Shown here piece after piece: positions 45,335 through 54,030 of a DNA stretch of 64,000 bases; within the stretch, counting starts at the first letter, position 1; the number at the start of each line of letters is the position of its first letter. The stretch covers positions 1 through 64,000 of the forward strand of contig JAFDZC010000013.1 of NCBI GenBank assembly GCA_018267095.1. The letters are read 5' to 3'. The notes beneath the pieces were generated by a model, which saw only the letters and a list, made by a program, of their open reading frames with translations, was not told the origin of the DNA and did not search any database. Source of the DNA: Bacteroidota bacterium (GTDB taxonomy: Bacteria > Bacteroidota > Bacteroidia > Flavobacteriales > Flavobacteriaceae). A program made the translations under genes and the position numbers.

Positions 45335-47272
45335 ATGAAATCACCTGATTTATCTAAAGTTACCGCCGCTTCTTTGCTCGTGGCGCTCGGCATTATTTAC
45401 GGCGACATCGGCACCAGCCCGCTGTATGTCATGAAAGCCATTGTAGGCAATCGTCCCATTACTGAATTGCTCGTCTACGGAGGGGTTTCGTGCGTATTTT
45501 GGACGCTGACTTTCCAGACGACTTTTAAGTATATTTTCCTAACGCTTTCGGCGGACAACCATGGGGAAGGTGGTGTTTTTTCACTTTATGCGCTCGTCAA
45601 AAGATTCGGCAAAGGCAAACTGGTCATTCCGACGATTTTGGGCGCCACAACTTTGCTAGCCGATGGTATCATCACACCTCCGATTTCAGTAGCTTCGGCG
45701 GTTGAAGGCCTTGAAGATTTAGTCCCAAATTTGCCCACGATTCCGATTGTCATTGCCATTCTTTCGGGTTTGTTTTTCTTTCAACGTTTCGGCACGCAAA
45801 AAGTAGGTTCGCTGTTTGGTCCGATCATGGCACTTTGGTTTGGGATGCTTTTGGTACTCGGAATCACCGAGATTGTTCATCATCCGGAGATTTTTAAAGC
45901 ACTCAACCCAATCTACGCCTACGAACTACTAGTCGAATACCCGAAAGGATTTTGGTTGCTCGGAGCAGTTTTTTTGTGTACCACCGGAGCTGAAGCCTTG
46001 TATTCAGATTTAGGGCATTGCGGCAAAAAGAACATCCGCATTACCTGGGTGTATGTCAAAATTGCCTTGGTGGTCAACTATCTCGGGCAAGCCGCTTGGC
46101 TGATGACGCAGGGCAGTTCATCGCTGGCAGGTCGCAATCCGTTTTATGCCATTATGCCGCAGTGGTTTTTGCTCAGCGGAATCATCATCGCTACGATGGC
46201 GGCCATCATTGCCTCGCAGGCGCTCATCAGTGGTTCGTATACTTTGATCAACGAAGCAATTTCGCTCAACTTCTGGCCCCGCGTCGCACTTAAAAACCCG
46301 ACTGACTTGAAAGGACAAATCTATATTCCGTCGATCAATACGATTTTATGGATCGGTTGTGTGCTGATGATTTTATACTTCAAAAATTCAACCCATATGG
46401 AAGCGGCTTATGGTTTCTCGATTACGATTGCCATGATGATGACCAGTCTGCTTTTGGGCTACTACCTGGTATTTATCAGGAAGATGAAAAGGCTGTGGGT
46501 TTCGCTGATTATGCTCATTTTCTGCGTGATAGAAGTGTCGTTTTTCGCGGCCAACATCGTCAAAATCAAAGAACGTTGGATGTTTCTGTTTTTTGAGTTG
46601 TTCATTTTTATGGTGATGTACGTTTGGTATTATGCCCGCAAAATCAACAACCGATTCATCAAATTCACCAATTTGGCCGAAGAAGTTCCTTTGTTGGAAC
46701 AGCTCACTCGTGACAAGCAAATTCCACTTTTTGCGACACATCTGATTTATTTATCTAAAGCCGATAAGAATTATGAAATCGAAGAGAAAATCATCAAATC
46801 CATTTTTGCCAAAAAGCCCAAACGTGCCGATGTATATTGGTTTTTCCACATCAACCGCGTCAACGAACCCTACGCGCTGAATTATGAAGTGATTGAACTT
46901 TCAGATCGCGTGCTTAAAATTGTGCTCAACATTGGTTTCAGGGTACAACCGCGCGTAGAATTATACTTCAAGAAAATTGCTTCTGAATGGTCAGCCCAAC
47001 GCGTACAAGCTTTTATGCCGTCGGTCGATGCGGCTTCTCGTTATCATTGCGAACCTGATTATCAGTTTGTGATCCTCGAGAAATTCCTTTCGGTCGAAAA
47101 TGAATTTGCCCTGCGCGACGGTTTGCTTTTGCGCGCATACTACTGGCTCAAAGAACTATCCATTTCTGATACCAAAGCCTTCGGACTCGATAAAAGCGAT
47201 GTGACGATTGAAGAATTGCCGATTGTTTATCAACCCGTCAGTCAACTCACACTTCAAAGAAAATCAAACTAA
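45335..47272 (+). CDS. kup: Kup-family low-affinity potassium uptake protein
   Basis: 645 residues. The Kup hallmark GDIGTSPLYV lies at 23-32, followed by about 12 membrane helices (to about 440) and a C-terminal soluble domain of 200 residues. Kup is a proton-coupled potassium importer. It sits between the KdpE-like regulator and a porin whose ATG overlaps the kup stop (TAATG), so the two are co-translated. In other bacteria kup is usually constitutive and unlinked to a two-component system. Confidence 0.95.
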   Translation: MKSPDLSKVTAASLLVALGIIYGDIGTSPLYVMKAIVGNRPITELLVYGGVSCVFWTLTFQTTFKYIFLTLSADNHGEGGVFSLYALVKRFGKGKLVIPTILGATTLLADGIITPPISVASAVEGLEDLVPNLPTIPIVIAILSGLFFFQRFGTQKVGSLFGPIMALWFGMLLVLGITEIVHHPEIFKALNPIYAYELLVEYPKGFWLLGAVFLCTTGAEALYSDLGHCGKKNIRITWVYVKIALVVNYLGQAAWLMTQGSSSLAGRNPFYAIMPQWFLLSGIIIATMAAIIASQALISGSYTLINEAISLNFWPRVALKNPTDLKGQIYIPSINTILWIGCVLMILYFKNSTHMEAAYGFSITIAMMMTSLLLGYYLVFIRKMKRLWVSLIMLIFCVIEVSFFAANIVKIKERWMFLFFELFIFMVMYVWYYARKINNRFIKFTNLAEEVPLLEQLTRDKQIPLFATHLIYLSKADKNYEIEEKIIKSIFAKKPKRADVYWFFHINRVNEPYALNYEVIELSDRVLKIVLNIGFRVQPRVELYFKKIASEWSAQRVQAFMPSVDAASRYHCEPDYQFVILEKFLSVENEFALRDGLLLRAYYWLKELSISDTKAFGLDKSDVTIEELPIVYQPVSQLTLQRKSN

Positions 47273-48642
47273 TGACCAGAATATTTATGAAACTAATTCT
47301 TTCCTTTATGATGGCTGCTTTATCACTGGGCAGTTGGGCACAAACCGATTCAATTCAAGTTAAAACGCCGTTTGCCGGTATGGATCAATCGTGGCAAAAT
47401 GGCTCTGACCGCAGAACATTGCCGCCGGTTTTAGCCACAAAATATTTTACCGGAAGTGTGATGCTCGATATCAATTACACACATTCTTTCAACAACCCGA
47501 ATGACAATACAGTGGTCGGCTCAACGGCACTCGCACGCAACAACGAATTTCAGCTATCAAGCGTTAACTTGGGCGGAGATTTCAATTACCAAAACGCGCG
47601 TGGTCGCATCATGATGCAATTCGGAACGCGTTCAACGGTGGTTCCGCGCAACGATTACAGCGTTTACCGTGGTCAATACCAACTCGACAATGTCTATCGA
47701 TATTTGTCAGAAGCTTATGCCGGTTATCATTTTGATGTGTGGCACGGCATCAATGTCGATGCGGGGATGTTTATGTCGTACATCGGTTTGAATTCGTATT
47801 ATCAAGTCGAGAACTGGGAATATCAAGCCTCGTTTACATCCGATAATACACCTTGGTTTTTCAATGGTTTACGCGTGCAAATGTTTCCGACCAATCAACT
47901 TAAAATAGAGGCTTGGCTCATCAACGGTTGGCAGAGTTATGGCAAGTTCAACAGCATGCCCGGCTTGGGCGGAAACCTTACTTGGTGCCCGAATGAAGCG
48001 GTCAAATTACTTACCAATGATTATTTTGGAACCGATGCCGCTGGATTGCCCAACCGCAAGCGCTTTCACTCCGACAACAGCTTGCAAGTGCGCTATTTCA
48101 ACCAACCCAAAAACAAAGGTTTGAGCAAAGCCGCTTTTTCGGTCACAGCCGATGTGGGCTTTGAAACCGGTGATGGCGTGCGTGGCTTTGACGGAAATGC
48201 CCAAAACCCGTCGCAATACTTTTTGAGTGGTATGGTGTATCACCGTTTGTGGTTCAACCGCGACCGCATGGCTTGGACGTTGGGCGGAGGTGTGATGACC
48301 AATCCCGGACGCTATTTGGTGTTGTACCCCACCGGCGATGCGAGCCCGCTGCCGAACCCAAACAATCCGACGCAAACCCTCGGAACTCATCCGTTTTCGG
48401 CCAATCCCGGAGACGAATTCAAAGGTTGGGATGCCTCGACCAATTTTGATTATATGCCCAATCAAAGCATTACTTTTCGCGTTGAGTTGGTGCACCGCGA
48501 GGCCAATGTGCCGTATTTTGCCGGAAGCGGCGGTGTGACCTCACCAACGGGTTATACCACCACACCTTTACCCGCAGATTGGAAACCCGATTTGGTCAAA
48601 GTTGAGAACCGATTGATTTTTGCAGTTTTGTTTAGAATTTAG
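47272..48642 (+). CDS. Outer-membrane porin (beta-barrel) coupled to kup
   Basis: 456 residues. A signal peptide ends near LGSWAQ (about residue 24; a second Met at residue 6 could also start it). The mature protein is strand-rich with repeated aromatic pairs and ends in LIFAVLFRI, a C-terminal barrel strand. It resembles the outer-membrane beta-barrel/porin proteins that accompany kdp genes in Bacteroidota. The stop/start overlap TAATG couples it to kup, implying ion passage across the outer membrane. The gene is GC-rich for the window: 48241-48300 has 37 G/C in 60 bases. Confidence 0.82.
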   Translation: MTRIFMKLILSFMMAALSLGSWAQTDSIQVKTPFAGMDQSWQNGSDRRTLPPVLATKYFTGSVMLDINYTHSFNNPNDNTVVGSTALARNNEFQLSSVNLGGDFNYQNARGRIMMQFGTRSTVVPRNDYSVYRGQYQLDNVYRYLSEAYAGYHFDVWHGINVDAGMFMSYIGLNSYYQVENWEYQASFTSDNTPWFFNGLRVQMFPTNQLKIEAWLINGWQSYGKFNSMPGLGGNLTWCPNEAVKLLTNDYFGTDAAGLPNRKRFHSDNSLQVRYFNQPKNKGLSKAAFSVTADVGFETGDGVRGFDGNAQNPSQYFLSGMVYHRLWFNRDRMAWTLGGGVMTNPGRYLVLYPTGDASPLPNPNNPTQTLGTHPFSANPGDEFKGWDASTNFDYMPNQSITFRVELVHREANVPYFAGSGGVTSPTGYTTTPLPADWKPDLVKVENRLIFAVLFRI

Positions 48643-48643
48643 C

Positions 48644-48884
48644 AGCTATATTCCGGCTGTTTGCTGTATCTTTTGCGGTGAACCCCACCGTAAAAGAAAG
48701 ATGTTTAAGTAAATTGAAAAATTACGTTTTTTACTAAACCTAAATTAAAGATACCTGAAGTCCACTGGACTTCCTCCTCTTAATATCAAATCATCCGGGC
48801 TAGGGCAATCATGTTTTTTAAAACATATTTCAACTTAAAAAACTTAGAGTCACTTCGCGTGAACTTCTGCAAACTTTGTGCTCC
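48644..48884 (+). repeat. Composite repeat, right border of the potassium module
   Basis: The 331-base gap 48643-48973 is almost all repeat. 48644-48696 is family A left half (TTCCGGCTGTTTGCTGTATC, arms TTTTGCGGTG and CACCGTAAAA). 48750-48790 is family C with stem GAAGTCC-ACT-GGACTTC (48757-48773). 48790-48808 is CATCCGGGCTAGGGCAATC. 48843-48884 is family D. The last two parts repeat in the same order and orientation at 43263-43350. 48697-48749 and 48885-48965 show nothing I can name. Confidence 0.75.
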
Positions 48885-48965
48885 TTAATTATTATAATTA
48901 CACCAAACTTTATTCTTTTAAAATACTTATTTATGAGCAAAGCTAAAGCTTCTATCAACTTAAAA

Positions 48966-49008
48966 TCTTTGTGCTACTTCGTGCTAACTTCTGTAAACTT
49001 TGTGCTCC
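48966..49008 (+). repeat. Family D unit, third copy
   Basis: CTTTGTGCTACTTCGTGCTA then ACTTCTGTAAACTTTGTGCT, a diverged copy of the unit at 43310 and 48843. Its end overlaps the last codons of the minus-strand DUF2809 gene. Confidence 0.55.
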
Positions 49009-49369
49009 CCAAAAAATCCAACCCAAAAGCAACTAAAACACCCAAAGTATAACAAAGTAAATCGCTCCACAGAAAACCTTGCCCCAAGACATAATGCCCC
49101 AAAGTTGTCTCTCGAATCAATACGAGCCAAGACCAATTGGCCAACTGTTGGAATTCAATCAAAAAGCAAAACCCCAACGGAAGTATAATTCGAAAAAGAG
49201 TCTGAAGATTTAATAAAAGTGAGCGACAACCCAAATACACCATCACGGCATACAACACATCACCCACAAACATCGGAATACAACTTACTTTTCGGGATAA
49301 TATGCCCAGTATAATAACAATTATTGCGATGAATAGGTAGGCTCTTCGTGTTGACATCATGTTTAACAA
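48974..49369 (-). CDS. DUF2809 membrane protein
   Basis: 131 residues with four hydrophobic segments (about 10-28, 36-55, 60-75, 100-120). The pattern GDVLYAVMVYLG, FLIEFQQL and GQGFLWSDLLCYTLGVL is typical of the small DUF2809 (VanZ-like) family. Function unknown. Its start overlaps the stop of sdaA by a few bases, and Met4 or Met5 are possible alternative starts, so it is the second gene of that operon. Its 3' end overlaps a family D repeat, so the last residues may be a recent extension. Confidence 0.75.
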   Translation of the reverse strand: MLNMMSTRRAYLFIAIIVIILGILSRKVSCIPMFVGDVLYAVMVYLGCRSLLLNLQTLFRIILPLGFCFLIEFQQLANWSWLVLIRETTLGHYVLGQGFLWSDLLCYTLGVLVAFGLDFLGSTKFTEVSTK

Positions 49370-50790
49370 TCCGCCATATTCACTGCCACCGCCAACCCGC
49401 CTTCAGAGGTTTCTTTGTATTTTGAGTTCATGTCTTTGGCGGTTTGCCACATCGTATCAATGACTTTGTCAAGCGGCACTTTGGCATTTTTGGCATCGGT
49501 TTCCATCGCCAGTTCTGCCGCGTTGATGGCTTTAATAGCGCCCATGGTGTTGCGCTCGATACACGGCACTTGTACGAGTCCGCCAATCGGGTCGCAGGTA
49601 AGGCCTAAATGGTGTTCCATAGCAATTTCGGCGGCCATCAATACCTGATCGGGTGTTCCGCCCATGACTTCGCACAAAGCGGCTGCAGCCATCGCCGAAG
49701 ATACGCCAATTTCTGCCTGACATCCGCCCATGGCGGCCGATATCGTAGAACCTTTTTTGAAGATACTGCCAATTTCTCCGGCCACCATCAAAAACTGTTT
49801 GATTTCTTTTTCGCCGGCCTGGTGGTTTTCAATGACCATATAATACATCAGTACTGCCGGAATCACACCCGCGCTGCCGTTAGTGGGAGCAGTAACCACA
49901 CGGCCTAGAGCGGCATTGACCTCGTTGACGGCGAGTGCAAAACACGAAACCCATTTGAGAATTTGACGGAATTTGACTTCTGTTTTTCGGATCACTTCGA
50001 GCCATTCTTGCGGATTGTTGTAAGGCAATTCTCCGATGAGGTTCAAGTGCATATCATAAGCGCGACGACGCACATTGAGTCCGCCGGGCAAAATGCCTTC
50101 GGTGTGACAACCAATGTACATACACTCGAGCATAGTGTTCCAAATACGCATGAGCTCGGCACTGATTTCGGCCTCGGAGCGCATCGATTTTTCGTTTTCT
50201 AAAACAATCTCAGAAATGCTTTTGTTTTGCGTTTGGGTATATTTCAAAAGCTCGTCGGCATTTTGAATCGGAAACGGAAACGAGCGTTTGATTTCAATTT
50301 TCTTTTTGGCATTCGGGCGATCTTCTTTGACCACAAAACCACCGCCAATCGAGTAGAAGGTGGAAGCGTAATTTTTGTCATCGGGCAGTTGCGCTGTAAA
50401 AGTGAGCGCATTGGCGTGAAAAGGCAAAAAGTTTTTGTTGAATACGATGTCCATCAAAAAGGAAAAAGGAATCAGTTTTTCATTGCCGAGGTTGATTTGG
50501 TTGTTGTCTTCGATGTTTTTGATGATGCCCGCAATATCTTGCACCGGAATATATTCAGGATCTTGACCGCTGAGTCCGAGCATAACCGCCAAATCAGTAG
50601 CGTGGCCTTTGCCGGTAAGCGACAGCGAACCAAACAAATCAATACGCACGCTTTGGGTTTGCTGCAACAAGTTTTGTTCGCGGAGTTCTGACAGGAATCT
50701 TTCGGCGGCGCGCCACGGACCGAGTGTGTGCGAACTCGATGGGCCGACGCCAATTTTGAGCATGTCAAATACTGAGATACATTCTTCCAT
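49363..50790 (-). CDS. sdaA: L-serine ammonia-lyase (iron-sulfur, single chain)
   Basis: 475 residues from ATG 50790 ([22 protein letters not shown]), which is the canonical beginning; the frame extends upstream without support. The beta domain (SSSHT, about 20-25) and alpha domain are fused as in SdaA/SdaB. Cys residues for the 4Fe-4S cluster are seen in [20 protein letters not shown] and VQVPCIERN. It deaminates serine to pyruvate in the cytoplasm. Followed by DUF2809. Confidence 0.95.
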   Translation of the reverse strand: MEECISVFDMLKIGVGPSSSHTLGPWRAAERFLSELREQNLLQQTQSVRIDLFGSLSLTGKGHATDLAVMLGLSGQDPEYIPVQDIAGIIKNIEDNNQINLGNEKLIPFSFLMDIVFNKNFLPFHANALTFTAQLPDDKNYASTFYSIGGGFVVKEDRPNAKKKIEIKRSFPFPIQNADELLKYTQTQNKSISEIVLENEKSMRSEAEISAELMRIWNTMLECMYIGCHTEGILPGGLNVRRRAYDMHLNLIGELPYNNPQEWLEVIRKTEVKFRQILKWVSCFALAVNEVNAALGRVVTAPTNGSAGVIPAVLMYYMVIENHQAGEKEIKQFLMVAGEIGSIFKKGSTISAAMGGCQAEIGVSSAMAAAALCEVMGGTPDQVLMAAEIAMEHHLGLTCDPIGGLVQVPCIERNTMGAIKAINAAELAMETDAKNAKVPLDKVIDTMWQTAKDMNSKYKETSEGGLAVAVNMADC

Positions 50791-50946
50791 AAAACAAGAT
50801 GGTTTAATTGGGTTGCGCAAGCGCGTCCTGCAAATATAGTTGAATGATTGAACAATCAGCAGTGAAGTTGGGGTGAAATCTAAGGATTTTTATTAGCGTA
50901 GGGATTTTTTTGCCGATTTGATAAGGTTGCCGCGTTGACGCTGTGT

Positions 50947-51033
50947 GCGTTAGGGATGGAAGCGGATAGCCCACAGCCGCGCAGAGAAACGAAGCGGCGA
51001 GGACTTGCAGCGAACAGCCCGACCCGAAGGCGA
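50947..51033 (-). repeat. Family A subtype repeat upstream of dnaK
   Basis: The plus strand reads GCGTTAGGGATGGAAGCGGA, a variable GC-rich centre, GACTTGCAGCGAACAGCCCG and ACCCGAAGG. Its outline matches 58365-58448 and its end matches the fragment at 25308 inverted. It occupies much of the 437-base gap 50791-51227; the rest holds the regulatory sites of dnaK. Confidence 0.65.
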
Positions 51034-51093
51034 TGATGGATTCGGTGACACGACAATTTTCGCGTAGGGGAACGCCCAAAAACAACAAAAAAA

Positions 51094-51106
51094 TGACAGC
51101 CTGTCA
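51094..51106 (+). promoter_or_regulatory. Perfect inverted repeat upstream of dnaK
   Basis: TGACAG-C-CTGTCA, a perfect 6-1-6 palindrome 121 bases before ATG 51228. TGACA half-sites recur at 51125. No CIRCE element is present. It could be the site of a heat-shock regulator or an enhancer for the promoter at 51151. Confidence 0.5.
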
Positions 51107-51150
51107 GTTGCTTTGACCAAAAACTGACAATCAATTCGTATCTGACCGCA

Positions 51151-51165
51151 TGGCACAATGATTGA
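51151..51165 (+). promoter_or_regulatory. Sigma-54-like -24/-12 promoter candidate for dnaK
   Basis: TGGCAC-N5-TTGA resembles the RpoN consensus TGGCAC-N5-TTGC with one change in the -12 box, 63 bases before the dnaK ATG. No TAnnTTTG box is seen in the gap. Assignment is inference. Confidence 0.35.
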
Positions 51166-51227
51166 CAACGGCGAGTCAAGTTTTTTAAAAACGAAACGAA
51201 AAAGAACAAAATTTAATACTATAAGAA

Positions 51228-53114
51228 ATGGGTAAAATTATTGGAATTGACTTAGGAACCACCAACTCTTGCGTATCTGTAATGGAAGGTAGCGAGGCAG
51301 TAGTGATTCCGAACTCAGAAGGAAAAAGAACCACACCGTCTATCATTGGTTTTGTAGAAGGTGGTGAAATTAAAGTGGGTGATCCGGCCAAAAGACAGGC
51401 GGTGACCAACCCAACCAAAACCATTGCTTCGATCAAGCGTTTTATGGGACACAGTTTTGATGAAACCAAAGGCGAAGCATCGCGTGTTCCGTATAGCGTA
51501 GTAAAAGGCGACAACAACACACCGCGTGTAGACATTGACGGACGTTTGTATACGCCGCAAGAACTCTCTGCGATGACGTTGCAAAAAATGAAAAAAACAG
51601 CCGAAGATTATTTGGGGCAAAGCGTGACCGAAGCCGTAATTACAGTTCCGGCCTACTTTAACGATGCGCAGCGTCAAGCCACCAAAGAAGCCGGAGAAAT
51701 TGCCGGATTGAAGGTGATGCGTATCATCAACGAGCCAACAGCTGCTGCGCTTGCGTATGGTTTGGACAAGCAAGGAAAAGACCAAAAAATTGCCGTATAC
51801 GATTTGGGTGGAGGTACTTTTGATATCTCGATCTTAGAATTGGGCGATGGTGTTTTTGAAGTATTGTCGACCAACGGAGATACGCACTTAGGTGGTGACG
51901 ATTTTGACCAAACCATTATTGATTGGTTGGCCGATGAGTTCAAAGCTGAAGAAGGAATTGATTTGCGTCAAGATCCGATGTCGTTGCAACGTATCAAAGA
52001 AGCTGCTGAAAAAGCAAAAATTGAGTTGTCTTCATCAGCTGAAACCGAAATCAACTTGCCGTACATTACTGCTACTGCTTCAGGCCCAAAACACTTGGTG
52101 AAAAAATTGAGCCGTGCTAAATTTGAGCAATTGTCAGATGCACTCATCAAGCGTTCGATGGAGCCGGTGGCTAAAGCATTGCAAGATGCCGGTTTGTCAA
52201 AATCAGATATTGATGAAATCATCTTGGTAGGTGGTTCAACGCGTATGCCGCGTATTGCCGATGAGGTTGAAAAATTCTTCGGTAAAAAAGCTTCTAAGGG
52301 CGTAAACCCAGATGAGGTAGTAGCGATTGGCGCTGCTATTCAAGGCGGGGTTTTGTCAGGAGATGTCAAAGATGTATTGCTTTTGGATGTAACTCCGCTA
52401 TCTTTAGGAATTGAAACCATGGGCGGTGTGATGACCAAACTCATCGAAGCCAATACAACGATTCCGACCAAAAAATCACAAGTGTTCTCAACTGCGGTTG
52501 ATTCACAGCCGAGTGTAGAGATTCATGTATTGCAAGGTGAGCGCTCTATGGCCAATGACAACAAAACGATTGGACGTTTCCACTTAGACGGAATTCCGCC
52601 AGCCCCGAGAGGTGTTCCGCAAATCGAGGTAACTTTTGACATCGATGCCAACGGTATTATCAAAGTATCGGCTACTGATAAAGGAACCGGTAAATCGCAT
52701 GATATCCGCATCGAAGCTTCTTCAGGATTGACTCAGGAAGAAATTGAAAGAATGAAAAAAGAAGCCGAAGCCAATGCCGACAGCGACCGCATTGCTCGTG
52801 AAAGAGCTGAAAAACTCAACGAAGCTGACAGCATGATTTTCCAAACCGAGAATCAGCTCAAAGAATTAGGCGAGAAAATGCCGGCCGAGCACAAAGCATC
52901 GATTGAAGCGGCTTTAGAAGAACTCAAGACCGCGCACCAAAGCCAAGATTTAGGAGCGATTCAAACCGCGCTCGACAAAATCAACGCAGCTTGGAAAACC
53001 GCCAGCGAAAACATGTATGCTCAAGGCGCTCAAGGCGAACCGCAAGCAGCTGAACCGCAAGCCGAAGCACAAGGCGATCAGGTGCAAGATGTAGATTACG
53101 AAGAAGTCAAATAA
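51228..53114 (+). CDS. dnaK: Chaperone protein DnaK (Hsp70)
   Basis: 628 residues with [16 protein letters not shown] at the start, [28 protein letters not shown], the linker [16 protein letters not shown] and a disordered A/Q/E-rich tail ending in VDYEEVK. ATP-dependent folding chaperone of the cytoplasm. No dnaJ or grpE is next to it, so it stands as a single-gene unit with its own upstream sites and a strong terminator. Confidence 0.99.
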   Translation: MGKIIGIDLGTTNSCVSVMEGSEAVVIPNSEGKRTTPSIIGFVEGGEIKVGDPAKRQAVTNPTKTIASIKRFMGHSFDETKGEASRVPYSVVKGDNNTPRVDIDGRLYTPQELSAMTLQKMKKTAEDYLGQSVTEAVITVPAYFNDAQRQATKEAGEIAGLKVMRIINEPTAAALAYGLDKQGKDQKIAVYDLGGGTFDISILELGDGVFEVLSTNGDTHLGGDDFDQTIIDWLADEFKAEEGIDLRQDPMSLQRIKEAAEKAKIELSSSAETEINLPYITATASGPKHLVKKLSRAKFEQLSDALIKRSMEPVAKALQDAGLSKSDIDEIILVGGSTRMPRIADEVEKFFGKKASKGVNPDEVVAIGAAIQGGVLSGDVKDVLLLDVTPLSLGIETMGGVMTKLIEANTTIPTKKSQVFSTAVDSQPSVEIHVLQGERSMANDNKTIGRFHLDGIPPAPRGVPQIEVTFDIDANGIIKVSATDKGTGKSHDIRIEASSGLTQEEIERMKKEAEANADSDRIARERAEKLNEADSMIFQTENQLKELGEKMPAEHKASIEAALEELKTAHQSQDLGAIQTALDKINAAWKTASENMYAQGAQGEPQAAEPQAEAQGDQVQDVDYEEVK

Positions 53115-53138
53115 GGCTTTTTTAGATTTATAAATATT

Positions 53139-53168
53139 AAAACCGGACACTAATTGTCCGGTTTTTTT
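53139..53168 (+). terminator. Terminator of dnaK
   Basis: AAAACCGGACA (53139-53149), loop CTAAT, TGTCCGGTTTTTTT (53155-53168): a perfect stem with a T tail. Confidence 0.9.
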
Positions 53169-53172
53169 ATGA

Positions 53173-53203
53173 TTTGTAGCGCGCAAACAGAACTTTATTT
53201 TTG
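53173..53203 (+). promoter_or_regulatory. Consensus promoter of the exported hypothetical gene
   Basis: TTTG (53173-53176), 19 bases, TATTTTTG (53196-53203). Both boxes match the Bacteroidota consensus exactly; the best promoter in the window. Confidence 0.8.
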
Positions 53204-53229
53204 TACTTTTCGTCCTCAAAATTATGTTT

Positions 53230-53823
53230 ATGAAAAAAATCTTCTTGTTCAGTTTATGCGCTTTTTTGGCTTTGCCGATGATGGCTCAAAAAAAGAAACC
53301 CGTGACTGCAAAGTCAACACCCGCTTTGGCAAAAGCTGAAAATGTGACTGTAGAATTTATAAAAAACGAGCTTTATTTGTTTGTAAACAACAAAGGGAAA
53401 AAAGATACCATTAAACTAAAAAGCTACAGCGAACCGCTCAAACCTGCCACCGCAACCATTACACCTTTTACAGCTAAGGGTGTCAAATTGCACAGCGTTA
53501 GTTGGACCGAAAATACCGTTACCCAAACACCAGAGCGCACTGAAGACAAAACAACCACTTACACAGAAATTTACAATTTGGCCACTAAAGGAAAAGCATT
53601 TTCAAACGCCCAGACCACAACTAAAATTAAGGAGATTCAGTATTTAGACAAACTCAAAAATGCTTCGCAAACCGTCGAGAAAAACCGAAGCGAAGGTTTG
53701 ATATTTATGCTCACCCCACAGGGCGACGTGAATTTGAAAAACAAAAAAGAAGACAGAACTTTAATTTATAACGCTTCGAGTAATATTTATCAAGACAGTA
53801 AAGATTTGGCGAAGAAGAAATAG
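53230..53823 (+). CDS. Exported hypothetical protein
   Basis: 197 residues from the Met at 53230 (MKKIFLFSLCAFLALPMMAQ), a clear signal peptide; an ATG at 53224 would add two residues. The mature part is basic, rich in K and T, with a NELYLFVNNKGKKDTIKL strand region and no recognisable domain. It has its own consensus promoter, so it is probably well expressed. I do not recognise the family. A family B repeat begins just after its stop. Confidence 0.75.
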   Translation: MKKIFLFSLCAFLALPMMAQKKKPVTAKSTPALAKAENVTVEFIKNELYLFVNNKGKKDTIKLKSYSEPLKPATATITPFTAKGVKLHSVSWTENTVTQTPERTEDKTTTYTEIYNLATKGKAFSNAQTTTKIKEIQYLDKLKNASQTVEKNRSEGLIFMLTPQGDVNLKNKKEDRTLIYNASSNIYQDSKDLAKKK

Positions 53824-53826
53824 TTT

Positions 53827-53883
53827 GTTTAGACACGCTTTGCTATAGACTCGGCTGCGCCTTCAGATACGGCTAACGCCTTT
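53827..53883 (+). repeat. Family B tandem-unit repeat
   Basis: AGACACGCTTTGCTAT, AGACTCGGCTGCGCCTTC and AGATACGGCTAACGCCTTTT in tandem; same unit plan as at 40328. Confidence 0.7.
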
Positions 53884-53904
53884 TGATTGAGAGATATTAA
53901 AAAT

Positions 53905-53934
53905 AAAAAGAGGTTTCAGTAGAAGCCTCTTTTT
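53905..53934. terminator. Bidirectional terminator
   Basis: AAAAAGAGG-T-TTC, loop AGTA, GAA-G-CCTCTTTTT: 13 pairs including one T-G wobble. It lies between the converging hypothetical and glutaminyl cyclase genes. Confidence 0.85.
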
Positions 53935-53983
53935 TTATTTATACGTGAATCATCTTAAGCCCAAAGGGCGTTCCTAGAGCTCG

Positions 53984-54030
53984 CAGAGCGGGTCTGTAGC
54001 GTAGCGTGTCTAAAGCCCGGAGGGTGTGTC
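53984..54030 (-). repeat. Family B tandem-unit repeat
   Basis: On the minus strand AGACACACCCTCCGGGCTTT, AGACACGCTACGCTAC and AGACCCGCTCTGCGAG. It abuts the stop of the glutaminyl cyclase gene. Confidence 0.65.

Noticed and set aside
50804-51209. Several overlapping minus-strand frames between sdaA and dnaK
   Set aside because: They translate the repeat at 50947-51033 and the dnaK regulatory region; compositions differ from real proteins and no starts are supported.
51060-51227. CIRCE (HrcA) element upstream of dnaK
   Set aside because: TTAGCACTC-N9-GAGTGCTAA is not present in any recognisable form.
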